From: Trebonia sp963777905
GTDB lineage: Bacteria > Actinomycetota > Actinomycetes > Streptosporangiales > Streptosporangiaceae
Direction: 5' to 3'
DNA: 64,000 nucleotides
Assembly: GCA_963777905.1 (NCBI GenBank)
Contig: CAVZSM010000008.1
Location: forward strand, 270,368-334,367
The position numbers were made by a program, and so were the translations under genes. Each line of letters begins with the position of its first letter. Position 1 is the stretch's first letter. The notes below the pieces were generated by a model, which saw only the letters and a program-made list of their open reading frames with translations, was not told where the DNA came from and did not search any database. This document shows positions 34,391 to 42,101 of the stretch, piece after piece.

Positions 34391-35595
34391 TCCGGAAGGC
34401 CGCGGCGATCGCCGGCATCGGGCAGACGGCCTATGCCAAGGCGCTGCCGCCGGCCGCGTGGGAGCTTGCGGTCGAGGCCGTCCTCGCGGCCTGCGCGGAC
34501 GCCGGCGTGGACGTCGCGGACGTGGACGGGATGTGCCGGTTCACCGCCCCGTTCGAGACGGTCAGCGAGGCGATGCTGGTCCGCGCGCTCGGCATCAGGG
34601 AGCTGTCGTTCTTCGCGCAGGCGCCGCACGGCGGCGAGGCGCTCGGCGCTGTCGTGGCGCACGCCGCCGCGGCGGTCAGCGCCGGGCTGGCGAACGTCGT
34701 CGTGGTCTACCGGGCGCTCAGCCAGTCCAGGGGCGGCCGGTTCGGCAGGGCTGACCGGAGAGACAGGGCTGACCGGGCTGGCGGCGGGGCTGCGGACAGC
34801 GCGGCCGACATCGTGGTGCCCGAGCAGGACAACCTGTCATTCGCCTGGCCGTACGGGCTGATGTCACCCGGCCAGCTGTTCGCGCTGTGGGCCAGGCGGT
34901 ACGCCACCGTGCACGGGCTGACCGACGAGGACCTGACCAGGACGCTCGGCACGATCGCCATCACCCAGCGGCAGTACGCGAACAGCAACCCGGCCGCCAT
35001 GATGCGGGACCGCAAGCTGGACTGGGAGACCTACCAGAATGCCCGGATGATCAGCGAGCCGTTGCGGCTGTTCGACCTGTGCCTGGAGAACGACGGGGCC
35101 TGCGCGTTCGTGGTGACCAGCGCGGAGCGGGCGCGGGCGCTGCGGGACGACCCGGTGTACGTGCTGTCGGCCACCCAGACGCTGAGCCCGTACCGGGAGC
35201 CGATGGGCATCTACACCGGCGGGGAGATGCTCGAGCTGTTCCCGCCCGCCGCCGCGGACCGGCTGTTCGGCCAGGCCGGCGTGTCCAGGAAGGACATCGA
35301 CGTCGCCGAGCTGTACGACGCGACGTCGTACATGACGCTGCGGTCCCTGGAGTCGTACGGGTTCGCGGCCGACGGCGCGGGCTGGCGGTACGTCCTCGAC
35401 CACGGCACAGGGCCGGACAGCCCGCTGCCGGTCAACACGCACGGCGGGCACCTGTCCGAGGCGTACCTGCACGGGATGAACGGCATCCTCGAGGCGGTCC
35501 GCCAGCTGCGCGGCACCGCGTGCAACCAGGTGGCCGGCGCCGAGGTCGCCCTGGTCGGCGCGCCGGCCGGCAGCGCCACGATCCTGGCGAGGTGA
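34387..35595 (+). CDS. Thiolase-like protein lacking the nucleophilic Cys (lipid-transfer/aldolase type)
   Basis: 402 residues from a GTG overlapping the previous stop. KAAAIAGIGQTAYAK is the usual thiolase start, and the SCP-x/Ltp-like C-terminal motif NTHGGHLSEAYLHGMNGILE is present. The segment where thiolases carry the nucleophilic Cys reads FFAQAPHGGEALGAVVAHA, with no Cys. Such proteins pair with DUF35 partners and can act as retro-aldolases, as Ltp2 does in steroid side-chain breakdown; that role here is inferred. An Arg/Asp-rich insert at residues 119-135 looks poorly conserved. It overlaps the DUF35 gene. Confidence 0.82.
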   Translation: MIRKAAAIAGIGQTAYAKALPPAAWELAVEAVLAACADAGVDVADVDGMCRFTAPFETVSEAMLVRALGIRELSFFAQAPHGGEALGAVVAHAAAAVSAGLANVVVVYRALSQSRGGRFGRADRRDRADRAGGGAADSAADIVVPEQDNLSFAWPYGLMSPGQLFALWARRYATVHGLTDEDLTRTLGTIAITQRQYANSNPAAMMRDRKLDWETYQNARMISEPLRLFDLCLENDGACAFVVTSAERARALRDDPVYVLSATQTLSPYREPMGIYTGGEMLELFPPAAADRLFGQAGVSRKDIDVAELYDATSYMTLRSLESYGFAADGAGWRYVLDHGTGPDSPLPVNTHGGHLSEAYLHGMNGILEAVRQLRGTACNQVAGAEVALVGAPAGSATILAR

Positions 35596-36002
35596 ACACG
35601 GTCATGACGGTTGTTCCCGGGATGACGGAGCTGACGGCCCCGTACTGGGAGGCGGCCCGCGAGGGGCGGCTCGCCATCCAGGAGTGCCGGTCCTGCGGCC
35701 AGCTGTCGCACCCGCCGTTGCCGGCCTGCCCGCGCTGCCACGGCCGCGACCTCGGCTGGCGGGAGGTATCCGGCACCGGGACCGTCTACACCTACACGGT
35801 CGTCCGCCACCCGACGCACTTCGCGTTCGCGGACACAATCCCGTACGCGATCGCGCTCGTCGAGCTGGCCGAGGGCCCATGGCTGATCACCGGCATCACC
35901 GGCTGCCCCCCTGACGGGGTACACGCGGGAATGCCGGTCCGCGTGGTCTTCCGCGAGGTCACCGACGGCGTGACGCTCCCCTACTTCGAGCCCGCCCGAT
36001 GA
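35592..36002 (+). CDS. DUF35 Zn-ribbon/OB-fold partner of the thiolase-like protein
   Basis: About 136 residues from a GTG overlapping the previous stop; ATG at 35604 is an alternative. A rubredoxin-like zinc ribbon CRSCGQLSHPPLPACPRC is followed by an OB-fold with GTGTVYTYTVVRHP. DUF35 proteins form complexes with thiolase-like enzymes and supply an acyl-CoA binding lid, as in ChsH2-Ltp2. The gene order (CoA-transferase, thiolase-like, DUF35, all overlapping) supports one complex. Confidence 0.88.
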   Translation: MNTVMTVVPGMTELTAPYWEAAREGRLAIQECRSCGQLSHPPLPACPRCHGRDLGWREVSGTGTVYTYTVVRHPTHFAFADTIPYAIALVELAEGPWLITGITGCPPDGVHAGMPVRVVFREVTDGVTLPYFEPAR

Positions 36003-36036
36003 CCCCCCGCCCGCGTCGGCTGCCCCACGCGAAGGC

Positions 36037-36435
36037 GGTCGATGGGCCATCGTCCCCCCTCTTTGGCGGTCGATGGCCCATCGACCCCCTTGAGCTCGAC
36101 GGTGCTCCACCGATAACAGCAAGAAGCGGCACGCGAGGCAGGATGATGGGTCATTGTGCACCCTCTGGTGTGCCTAATGACCCATCATCTTTGGGCGGCC
36201 GCCGACGTCGGCGGATAACAGCAAGAAGCGGCTGCCGCGATTTGGCTGGCCCGGCCGTCCTCGGGTCGCCTGCGCGGGCGGGGCCTGTGCCGGGGTTGTC
36301 TTCCGCCACAGGGGTCACCGTGGTTACCCGCCCGCGAGCCGACCCGGCTTATATGTGTTATTCCGGGTGGATATCCCCCGGAATAACACACCTAGTGACC
36401 GTGACGGCGGTCCGGCTTGATAACAGCAAGAAGCG
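36037..36435. repeat. Intergenic cluster of palindromes and three AACAGCAAGAAGCG motifs
   Basis: The stretch 36003-36460 contains no gene. In order: GGTCGATGGGCCATCGTCC (36037-36055, one mismatch) and GGTCGATGGCCCATCGACC (36068-36086, perfect); motif at 36111-36129; a 14-bp perfect inverted repeat GATGATGGGTCATT (36142-36155) / AATGACCCATCATC (36176-36189) with a smaller hairpin inside; motif at 36213-36231; the 98-bp repeat copy 2 (36298-36395) ending in a perfect 14-bp stem TGTGTTATTCCGGG (36354-36367) / CCCGGAATAACACA (36377-36390); motif at 36417-36435. This is the densest repeat cluster in the window. Confidence 0.75.
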
Positions 36436-36460
36436 CTAGCGGCGGACAGGAGTTCGGGCC

Positions 36461-37303
36461 ATGGGAGTGCTTGACGGGAAGGTGGCGCTTGTTACCGGGG
36501 CGGCGCGCGGGCAGGGCAGGTCGCACGCGCGGCGGCTCGCCGAGGAGGGCGCCGACATCATCGCGATCGACGCCTGCGCGACGCCGGGGTGGCTGAGCTA
36601 CCCGCTGGCCAGCGAGGCGGACCTGGCGCAGACCGTCAAGGAGGTCGAGGCGGCCGGGACCGGCCGGCGGATCGTCGCCCGCCGCGCGGACGTGCGCGAC
36701 CTCCGCGCGGTGCGGGCCGCGCTCGACGAGGGCGTCGCGGAGCTCGGCGGCCGGCTGGACATCGTCTGCGCCAACGCGGGGATCATCTCGCAGCCGGTCG
36801 CCACCTGGGAGATCGACCTGGACCAGTGGCGCGAGCTGATCGACGTCACGCTGACCGGCGTGTTCGTCACTATCAAGGCCGCCGTCCCGCACATGATCGC
36901 CGCGGGCAACGGCGGGTCGATCACGCTGACCAGCTCGGGCGCGGCGCTGATCTCCGGCGGCGGCTTCGCCGACTACAAGGCGGCCAAGTCCGGGGTGCTG
37001 TCGCTGACCAGGACGCTGGCCTGCGAGCTGGCCGAGCACTTCATCCGGGTGAACGCGATCTGCCCGACGGCGGTCGACACCCCGATGATCCAGAACGAGA
37101 CGCTGTACCGGTCGTTCAGGCCCGACCTGCCGAACCCGGGCCGCGAGGACGTGAAGGCCGGATTCCAGACCATGAACCTGCTGCCCATCCCGTGGGTGGA
37201 CGTGGCAGACGTGTCGAACGCGATCGTCTGGCTGGCCTCGGACGCGGCGCGGTACATCACCGGCGTGACGCTGCCCGTCGACGCGGGGAACCAGCACAAA
37301 TGA
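36461..37303 (+). CDS. Mycofactocin-coupled-type SDR oxidoreductase
   Basis: 280 residues. GKVALVTGAARGQGRSHARR with RLAEEGADIIAIDAC is the hallmark of the SDR subfamily whose NAD stays bound and is recycled through the redox peptide mycofactocin. It also carries the extra loop before the third strand, NANAG as CANAG, and YKAAKSG with the catalytic Tyr and Lys. Its stop overlaps an NDMA-dependent alcohol dehydrogenase start, a typical mycofactocin pairing. Biosynthetic mft genes are not in the window. Confidence 0.88.
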   Translation: MGVLDGKVALVTGAARGQGRSHARRLAEEGADIIAIDACATPGWLSYPLASEADLAQTVKEVEAAGTGRRIVARRADVRDLRAVRAALDEGVAELGGRLDIVCANAGIISQPVATWEIDLDQWRELIDVTLTGVFVTIKAAVPHMIAAGNGGSITLTSSGAALISGGGFADYKAAKSGVLSLTRTLACELAEHFIRVNAICPTAVDTPMIQNETLYRSFRPDLPNPGREDVKAGFQTMNLLPIPWVDVADVSNAIVWLASDAARYITGVTLPVDAGNQHK

Positions 37304-38412
37304 TCACGACGCAGGCCGCGGTGCTGTGGCAGAGCGGCACGGACTGGAAGGTCGAGGAGATCACGCTCGACGAGCCGCGGCAGGGCGAGGTCCTCGTCCG
37401 GGTGGCCGCCGCCGGGCTGTGCCACTCCGAGGAGCACCACGTCACCGGCGACGTGCCGTTCGCCGCGCCGATGATCGGCGGTCACGAGGGGGCAGGCTAC
37501 GTCGAGGCGGTCGGGCCCGGCGTCACGCTCACCAAGCCGGGCGACTACGTCGTCTTCTCGTCGATCCCGAACTGCGGCCGCTGCCCGTCCTGCGCGCGGG
37601 GCCGGCAGAACCTGTGCGACCTCGCCGCCACCATCGGGGACGGGCTGCAGATCAGCGACCACACCTCGCGCCACCACGTGGGTGCTACCGATCTCACCAT
37701 CACCTGCATGGTCGGCTGCTACGCGCGGCACACCGTGGTGAACGAGGCGTCCGTGATCCCGGTAGACCCGGCGGTGCCGCCGGAGGCCGCCTGCCTGACC
37801 GGCTGCGGGGTGGCGACCGGCTGGGGCAGCGCGGTGTACGCCGGAGGCGTCCGGGCCGGCGACGACGTCGCGGTGATCGGCGTCGGCGGCCTCGGCTCGG
37901 CGGCGGTCCAGGGTGCCCGGCTGGCCGGCGCGCGGCACGTCTTCGCCGTCGACCCGGTGCCGTTCAAGCGGGAGATGGCAGGCAAGTTCGGCGCGACGCA
38001 CACGGCGCGGGACGCGGCCGCGGCGTTCGACCTGATCCGCGAGGTTACCTGGGGCCGGATGTGCGACGTGGTGGTGCTGACGATGGGGGTAGGGCGCGGC
38101 GACCTGATGGACGACTTCATCGCGCTGACCGCCAAGCGCGGGCGGATCGTGGTGACGAACATCCACCCGGTCGCCGACACCCACCCGCGGCTGAGCCTGC
38201 TCGGCCTGGCGCAGTGGGAGAAGCAGATCGTCGGCTGCATCTTCGGCTCGGTCAACTCCCGCGCCGACATCCCCCGGCTGCTCGGCCTGTACCGGGACGG
38301 GCTGCTCGACCTGGACTCGATGGTCACCAGCACCTACCCGCTCGAGGACATTAACCAGGGGTACCAGGACCTTCGCGACGGCAAGAACATCCGCGGCGTC
38401 CTGGTGATGTGA
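37300..38412 (+). CDS. NDMA-dependent alcohol dehydrogenase (mycofactocin type)
   Basis: 370 residues. The catalytic zinc region is AGLCHSEEHHV and GGHEGAGYVEAVG; the structural zinc lobe is CGRCPSCARGRQNLC. The long lobe insert ISDHTSRHHVGATDL is present, as are AVIGVGGLGSAAVQGA and the family ending DINQGYQDLRDGKNIRGVLV. Relatives hold nicotinamide tightly and need an artificial or mycofactocin acceptor. It forms a coupled pair with the SDR, probably oxidising an alcohol to a carbonyl. Confidence 0.9.
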   Translation: MITTQAAVLWQSGTDWKVEEITLDEPRQGEVLVRVAAAGLCHSEEHHVTGDVPFAAPMIGGHEGAGYVEAVGPGVTLTKPGDYVVFSSIPNCGRCPSCARGRQNLCDLAATIGDGLQISDHTSRHHVGATDLTITCMVGCYARHTVVNEASVIPVDPAVPPEAACLTGCGVATGWGSAVYAGGVRAGDDVAVIGVGGLGSAAVQGARLAGARHVFAVDPVPFKREMAGKFGATHTARDAAAAFDLIREVTWGRMCDVVVLTMGVGRGDLMDDFIALTAKRGRIVVTNIHPVADTHPRLSLLGLAQWEKQIVGCIFGSVNSRADIPRLLGLYRDGLLDLDSMVTSTYPLEDINQGYQDLRDGKNIRGVLVM

Positions 38413-38447
38413 CCGCCCCGCCGACGGTCACCACCGATCACAGCGGG

Positions 38448-39836
38448 TTAGAGGTCGCCGACCTGGTAGGTCTTCAGTCCGTACTGCCTGGCCAGCGGGT
38501 TCCACAGGCGGGTGAACGCCTGCTTGTCCGTGGTCGCCTGGCCATCGGGGCCGTAGGACGCCTTCAGGTTGGCGTCGTTGCCAGTCTTGCTCTTGCGGCA
38601 GCCGCGGCTGAGCTCGTCCTGCGCCCACTTGGACAGGTCGGTGTCCGCCTTGGCCGACGCGTGCCAGGCACCGGTGAGGGCGCTGACCATCGCGGGGGAC
38701 AGGGCGGCCCGGCCGGGCAGGGTGTCCAGCTTGGTCAGCAGGCTCTGCCTGTTGGCGGCGGCCGTGGAGAAGGTGGCCGCGTCCTGGGCCAGGTTCTTGC
38801 CGCAGTTCTGCACGTCGACGACGGCGTTGACGACCTTGCCGCGGTCGGCGCCGCTCTGTGGCAGCAGGACGGACAGCTGGGTTGCCGCCTGCTTCTCCGC
38901 CTGCGCGTTCGCGGGGGCGGTCGCCGTCGGCGTGCTGCCGCCTGTGGTGCCCCCCGCGGAGCTGGAACTCGAATTGCCGTGCATGGCCGCGATGACGACG
39001 CCCGCTACCACGAGCACCAGCACCACGGCGACGATCGCGGGGGTCAGCCGGCCGCTCGGCAGCCGCGACCATGGGCGCCGCTTCCCGTCCTGCGGCGGGC
39101 CGGGCGGGTACGGGCCACCGGGTCCCCCAGGCGGATAAGGCCCTGGCGGGTACGGCCCGCCGGCATACGGGCCGCCGGGCGGGTACGGCCCGGCGGGCTG
39201 GTACGGGTCACCTGGCGGCACCGGCTGCATGCCATGCGGCAGCGTCTGGGACGGCCCCTCGCGCGGGCCGGCGTCACCGGGCAGCGGCGGCGCGAACAGC
39301 GAGGCGGACCCGCCGGACCCGGGCCACGGCTGCGGCTCGAACGGGCGCGGCGCGGAGAACAGCCCCTGGGGCTGCAGCATCCGCTGGGTATCCGACATCT
39401 CGTCTTGCGGCACCGGCGCGCCGTACGGCGGTGACGGCGGCTGCGCCCCCGGATGCTGTCCGGGCGGTGGCGGTCCCGGATGCCGGGGCCCGGGTGGCAG
39501 CTGGCCGGAAGGCGGCAGGCTGGCGGGCGGCGCGCTGCCCGGCGGCGGCGGCCATGGCAGGCGAGTCTCCGCGGTCGGCGGAGGAGCGGACCCGAACTGC
39601 GGCGGGCGCGGCGGCGCGGACCCGAACTGCGACGGTGACGGCGCCCCCGGGTACGGCGTCCCTGGAGGCTGCGTCCCTGGAGGTTGGGGCCCCGGCATTC
39701 CCTGTGACGGCGCGGTGACCGGGTGTGGGCCAGCCGTGGTAGCGGGAACTGCTTCTCCGCAGCTGGAGCAAAAACTCGTGCCCGGCTCCACGGAATATCC
39801 GCACGCCGGGCACCACTCACTACCCATACCGGCCAT
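38448..39836 (-). CDS. Zinc-ribbon, Pro/Gly-rich single-pass membrane protein
   Basis: About 462 residues. The N-terminal zinc ribbon CPACGYSVEPGTSFCSSCG is followed by a disordered cytoplasmic region of about 240 residues rich in Pro, Gly and Gln. A membrane segment follows (LTPAIVAVVLVLVVAGVVIA), then an extracytoplasmic domain of about 170 residues starting with Ser/Thr linker. The C-terminal domain is helical with two Cys (NCGKNLAQ and GCRKSKTGN). No known family is recognised; this architecture is common in actinomycete envelope proteins. ATG at 39836 is preferred, with GGAG about 13 bases upstream. It is divergent from the carboxypeptidase gene. Confidence 0.7.
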   Translation of the reverse strand: MAGMGSEWCPACGYSVEPGTSFCSSCGEAVPATTAGPHPVTAPSQGMPGPQPPGTQPPGTPYPGAPSPSQFGSAPPRPPQFGSAPPPTAETRLPWPPPPGSAPPASLPPSGQLPPGPRHPGPPPPGQHPGAQPPSPPYGAPVPQDEMSDTQRMLQPQGLFSAPRPFEPQPWPGSGGSASLFAPPLPGDAGPREGPSQTLPHGMQPVPPGDPYQPAGPYPPGGPYAGGPYPPGPYPPGGPGGPYPPGPPQDGKRRPWSRLPSGRLTPAIVAVVLVLVVAGVVIAAMHGNSSSSSAGGTTGGSTPTATAPANAQAEKQAATQLSVLLPQSGADRGKVVNAVVDVQNCGKNLAQDAATFSTAAANRQSLLTKLDTLPGRAALSPAMVSALTGAWHASAKADTDLSKWAQDELSRGCRKSKTGNDANLKASYGPDGQATTDKQAFTRLWNPLARQYGLKTYQVGDL

Positions 39837-39903
39837 CCGTAGCAGGCTAACTCCACTTGTCCCTGTTCGGCAGGCAAACGGGATCACTGGGCGTGGCGGG
39901 AGC

Positions 39904-39927
39904 AGCCACGAGACCGTTCAGAAGAAA
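39904..39927 (+). repeat. Second dispersed motif, CACGAGACCGTTCAGAAGAA type
   Basis: This intergenic sequence sits between the divergent zinc-ribbon and carboxypeptidase genes. Related copies lie near 7140 (CACGGGCCCGTTCGGGAT), 28157 (CACGAGACCGTTCGGAAGAA), 57925 (CACGCGTCCGTTCGGGAAGA) and 62157 (CACGGGCCCGTTCGGGATGA). All five are on the plus strand and in gaps between genes. The shared core is CACGnGnCCGTTCrG. Confidence 0.5.
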
Positions 39928-40008
39928 AACCTCGTAACAGATTACACATCCGGCGCACCGCTGAGAGAATGCAGATGTCCTCGTCAGCGAAGCGCGTTGG
40001 GAGAGCCG

Positions 40009-40932
40009 ATGCGGGTGCCGGCCGGGCTGCTCAGCGGTGCAGCCGTGACGGGTCTGCTCGCGGCCGGCCTGACCGCCGCCGCCCCTGCGGCGAGCGCCAC
40101 CACCGTGAAGACCGCCACCACCGTGAAGACCGTCACCGCCGCGAAGGCCGCTGCCGCGCCTGCCGGGGTGCGGGCGCCGTGGGCCGAGCTGGCGAACGCC
40201 GCCACCGGCGCCGACCTGTGGAGCCGCTCGTCGGTCAGCGAGCGGCCGATGGGCAGCGTCACCAAGGTGATGACCGCGTACGCGGTCATCGAGGCCGGCG
40301 ACCTCAACCGGGTGATCACCGTGCCCGAGGGCATCGTGGCCTACGACAAGAAGTACGACGCGTCCACCGCGGGGCTGGTGCCGGGGGAGAAGCTGACCGC
40401 CCTGCAGCTGCTGTACGCGATGATGCTGCCGTCCGGCTGCGACGCGGCGTACACGCTGGCCGTGGCGTACGGCCCGGGATTCACCGCGTTTGTCGCGAAG
40501 ATGAACGCGACCGCCAGGAAGCTCGGCCTGTCGAAGACGCACTTCTCCGACCCGAGCGGGCTGCCGAACCCCGGCCAGTACACCAACTACTCCACGGTGC
40601 GCGACCTGATCAGCCTGGGCCGGGACGCGATGAAGCTGGCGGTGTTCCGCCAGGTGGTGGCGACGCGGAGCTATCACGTGGCGACCGGCGCCGGGCACCG
40701 GGCGCACACCTGGAAGAACCTGAACCAGCTGCTGACCAGTTACTCAGGGGCGGTCGGCATCAAGACCGGGTTCACTGCCGCGGCCGGGGAGTGCCTGCTG
40801 TTCGAGGCGCGGCGCGGCAGCACGACGCTGATCGGCGCGGTGCTGCACTCCGCGGCGACCGAGTCGGCGTCCGACCAGGCCGCACCGGTCCGCGACGCGA
40901 CCGCGATGCTGAACTGGGGCTTCAGCCGCTAG
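40009..40932 (+). CDS. D-alanyl-D-alanine carboxypeptidase (peptidase S11)
   Basis: 307 residues, exported. A signal peptide ends near PAASATT. Active-site motifs are in order: GSVTKVMTAY gives S-x2-K, LPSGCDAAYTLA gives the S-G-N-like triad as SGC, and VGIKTGFT gives K-T-G. The Asn-to-Cys change in the second motif is unusual and might alter penicillin sensitivity. It trims the terminal D-Ala of peptidoglycan stem peptides. It ends facing the LivF-type gene across a strong hairpin. Confidence 0.88.
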   Translation: MRVPAGLLSGAAVTGLLAAGLTAAAPAASATTVKTATTVKTVTAAKAAAAPAGVRAPWAELANAATGADLWSRSSVSERPMGSVTKVMTAYAVIEAGDLNRVITVPEGIVAYDKKYDASTAGLVPGEKLTALQLLYAMMLPSGCDAAYTLAVAYGPGFTAFVAKMNATARKLGLSKTHFSDPSGLPNPGQYTNYSTVRDLISLGRDAMKLAVFRQVVATRSYHVATGAGHRAHTWKNLNQLLTSYSGAVGIKTGFTAAAGECLLFEARRGSTTLIGAVLHSAATESASDQAAPVRDATAMLNWGFSR

Positions 40933-40940
40933 CGGCCGCT

Positions 40941-40964
40941 CCGCCGCGGCCTATCCCGCGGCGG
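40941..40964. terminator. Hairpin between convergent genes
   Basis: A perfect 9-bp inverted repeat CCGCCGCGG / CCGCGGCGG with the loop CCTATC. It lies between the convergent carboxypeptidase and LivF-type genes and overlaps the stop codon of the latter, so it could end transcription from both sides. Confidence 0.6.
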
Positions 40965-41799
40965 CCTGCCCGTCGCTTTCCGCGGCGGTGCTCTCCGCGG
41001 CGGAGCCGAGGTAGCTCGCGGCAAGCAGCGCGCTGTCCTTGGACAGGCTGTCGGCGGTGCCGCTGGCGGTGAGCTCGCCGTGCGCCAGGATGTAGCCGCG
41101 GTCGGCGATCTTCAGCGCCATGTGCACGTGCTGCTCGACGAGCAGTACCCCGGTCCCTGTCGACGTCGCGTAGTCCCGCACCACCGGCAGCAGACGGCCG
41201 ACGATGACCGGGGCGAGGCCGAGGCTCATCTCGTCGAGCATGAGCAGCTTGGGCGTGCGGCTGAGCGCGCGGGCGAGCGCGAGCATCTGCTGCTCGCCGC
41301 CGGACAGCAGGCCAGCCTTCCGGTCGTGCAGGTCGCGCAGCGCGGGGAAGTGGTCGAACGCCGTGTCCATCTGCGCCGGCGAGCCGAGGCCGTCGAGCCG
41401 GAAGTGCTCGGCCACCGTCAGCCCGAAGAAGATGCCGCGGTCAAACGGCACGTGCGCGATGCCGAGCCGGGCTCGCGCGGTCGGCGCCACGCCGGCGAGG
41501 TCGGTGCCGCCGAACCTGATGGTTCCCGGTGGGTGCTTCAGCAGGCCGGAGATCGCGCGCAGCGTGGTCGTCTTCCCGGCGCCGTTGGCGCCGAGCAGCG
41601 CCACCACCTCGCCGTGCCCCACGGTGAGACTGAGGTCGCGCACGACCAGCGCGCGGTCGTAGCCCACGCTCAGCCCGTCGAGCTCGAGTACCGCGTCGCC
41701 GCCAGCCCTGTTGTTGCCCGCGCTCTTGTCGACAGCCTTGTTGTCGACAGCCCCGTTGTCGACAGCCCCGTCGCCGCCAGCCACGTCGTCGCTAGCCAT
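40951..41799 (-). CDS. Liv-type ATPase, LivF class, of importer 2
   Basis: About 282 residues from ATG at 41799 (MASDDVAGGDG). Residues 11-32 are a degenerate GAVDN repeat (GAVDNGAVDNKAVDK) encoded by near-identical 15-18 base units. The ATPase follows: Walker A GANGAGKTT, VPFDRGIFFGLTVAEHF, signature LSGGEQQMLALARAL, Walker B LLMLDEMSLGLAP, EQHVHMAL. It is divergent from the MetE-core, binding-protein and fused permease genes, which lack a LivF of their own, so it most likely completes that importer. Confidence 0.85.
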   Translation of the reverse strand: MASDDVAGGDGAVDNGAVDNKAVDKSAGNNRAGGDAVLELDGLSVGYDRALVVRDLSLTVGHGEVVALLGANGAGKTTTLRAISGLLKHPPGTIRFGGTDLAGVAPTARARLGIAHVPFDRGIFFGLTVAEHFRLDGLGSPAQMDTAFDHFPALRDLHDRKAGLLSGGEQQMLALARALSRTPKLLMLDEMSLGLAPVIVGRLLPVVRDYATSTGTGVLLVEQHVHMALKIADRGYILAHGELTASGTADSLSKDSALLAASYLGSAAESTAAESDGQAAAG

Positions 41800-42101
41800 G
41801 TCGTCCAAGCCCGCCTTACCTCGGTCAGTCGTTATTAATTTGCCTGCCGGCAAACAACAATCCGGTCGCTCATAACACCTGTCTTGTACAGGACAAACAG
41901 CCTTTTGACCAGCTTGTACCCCGCATCGTTATCGCTGCATTGGGGTTGTCGCCAAGTTGCCGGGCATCGATGTGTGGCCACCGGACACGTGACTTGATTG
42001 TGACCGCCGAAGATCATAAAGCCAGTTGACTGACGTCACGCTGCGGGCCTTTGCTTGAGAAGATTTCCCGATGGCTCCCACAGTCACAGGCGGAGAACGC
42101 G
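41800..42101. promoter_or_regulatory. Divergent regulatory region of importer 2
   Basis: A 300-base low-GC gap between LivF (minus) and MetE-core copy 3 (plus). It contains the inverted repeat TTTGCC-TGCC-GGCAAA at 41839-41854 and a near-palindrome TGTCTTGTACAGGACA at 41880-41895 (14 of 16 positions symmetric, core TTGTACA). A partial third site, CTTGTACCCC, lies near 41914. These are plausible GntR- or TetR-type operators controlling both directions; the regulator is not in the window. Confidence 0.5.
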
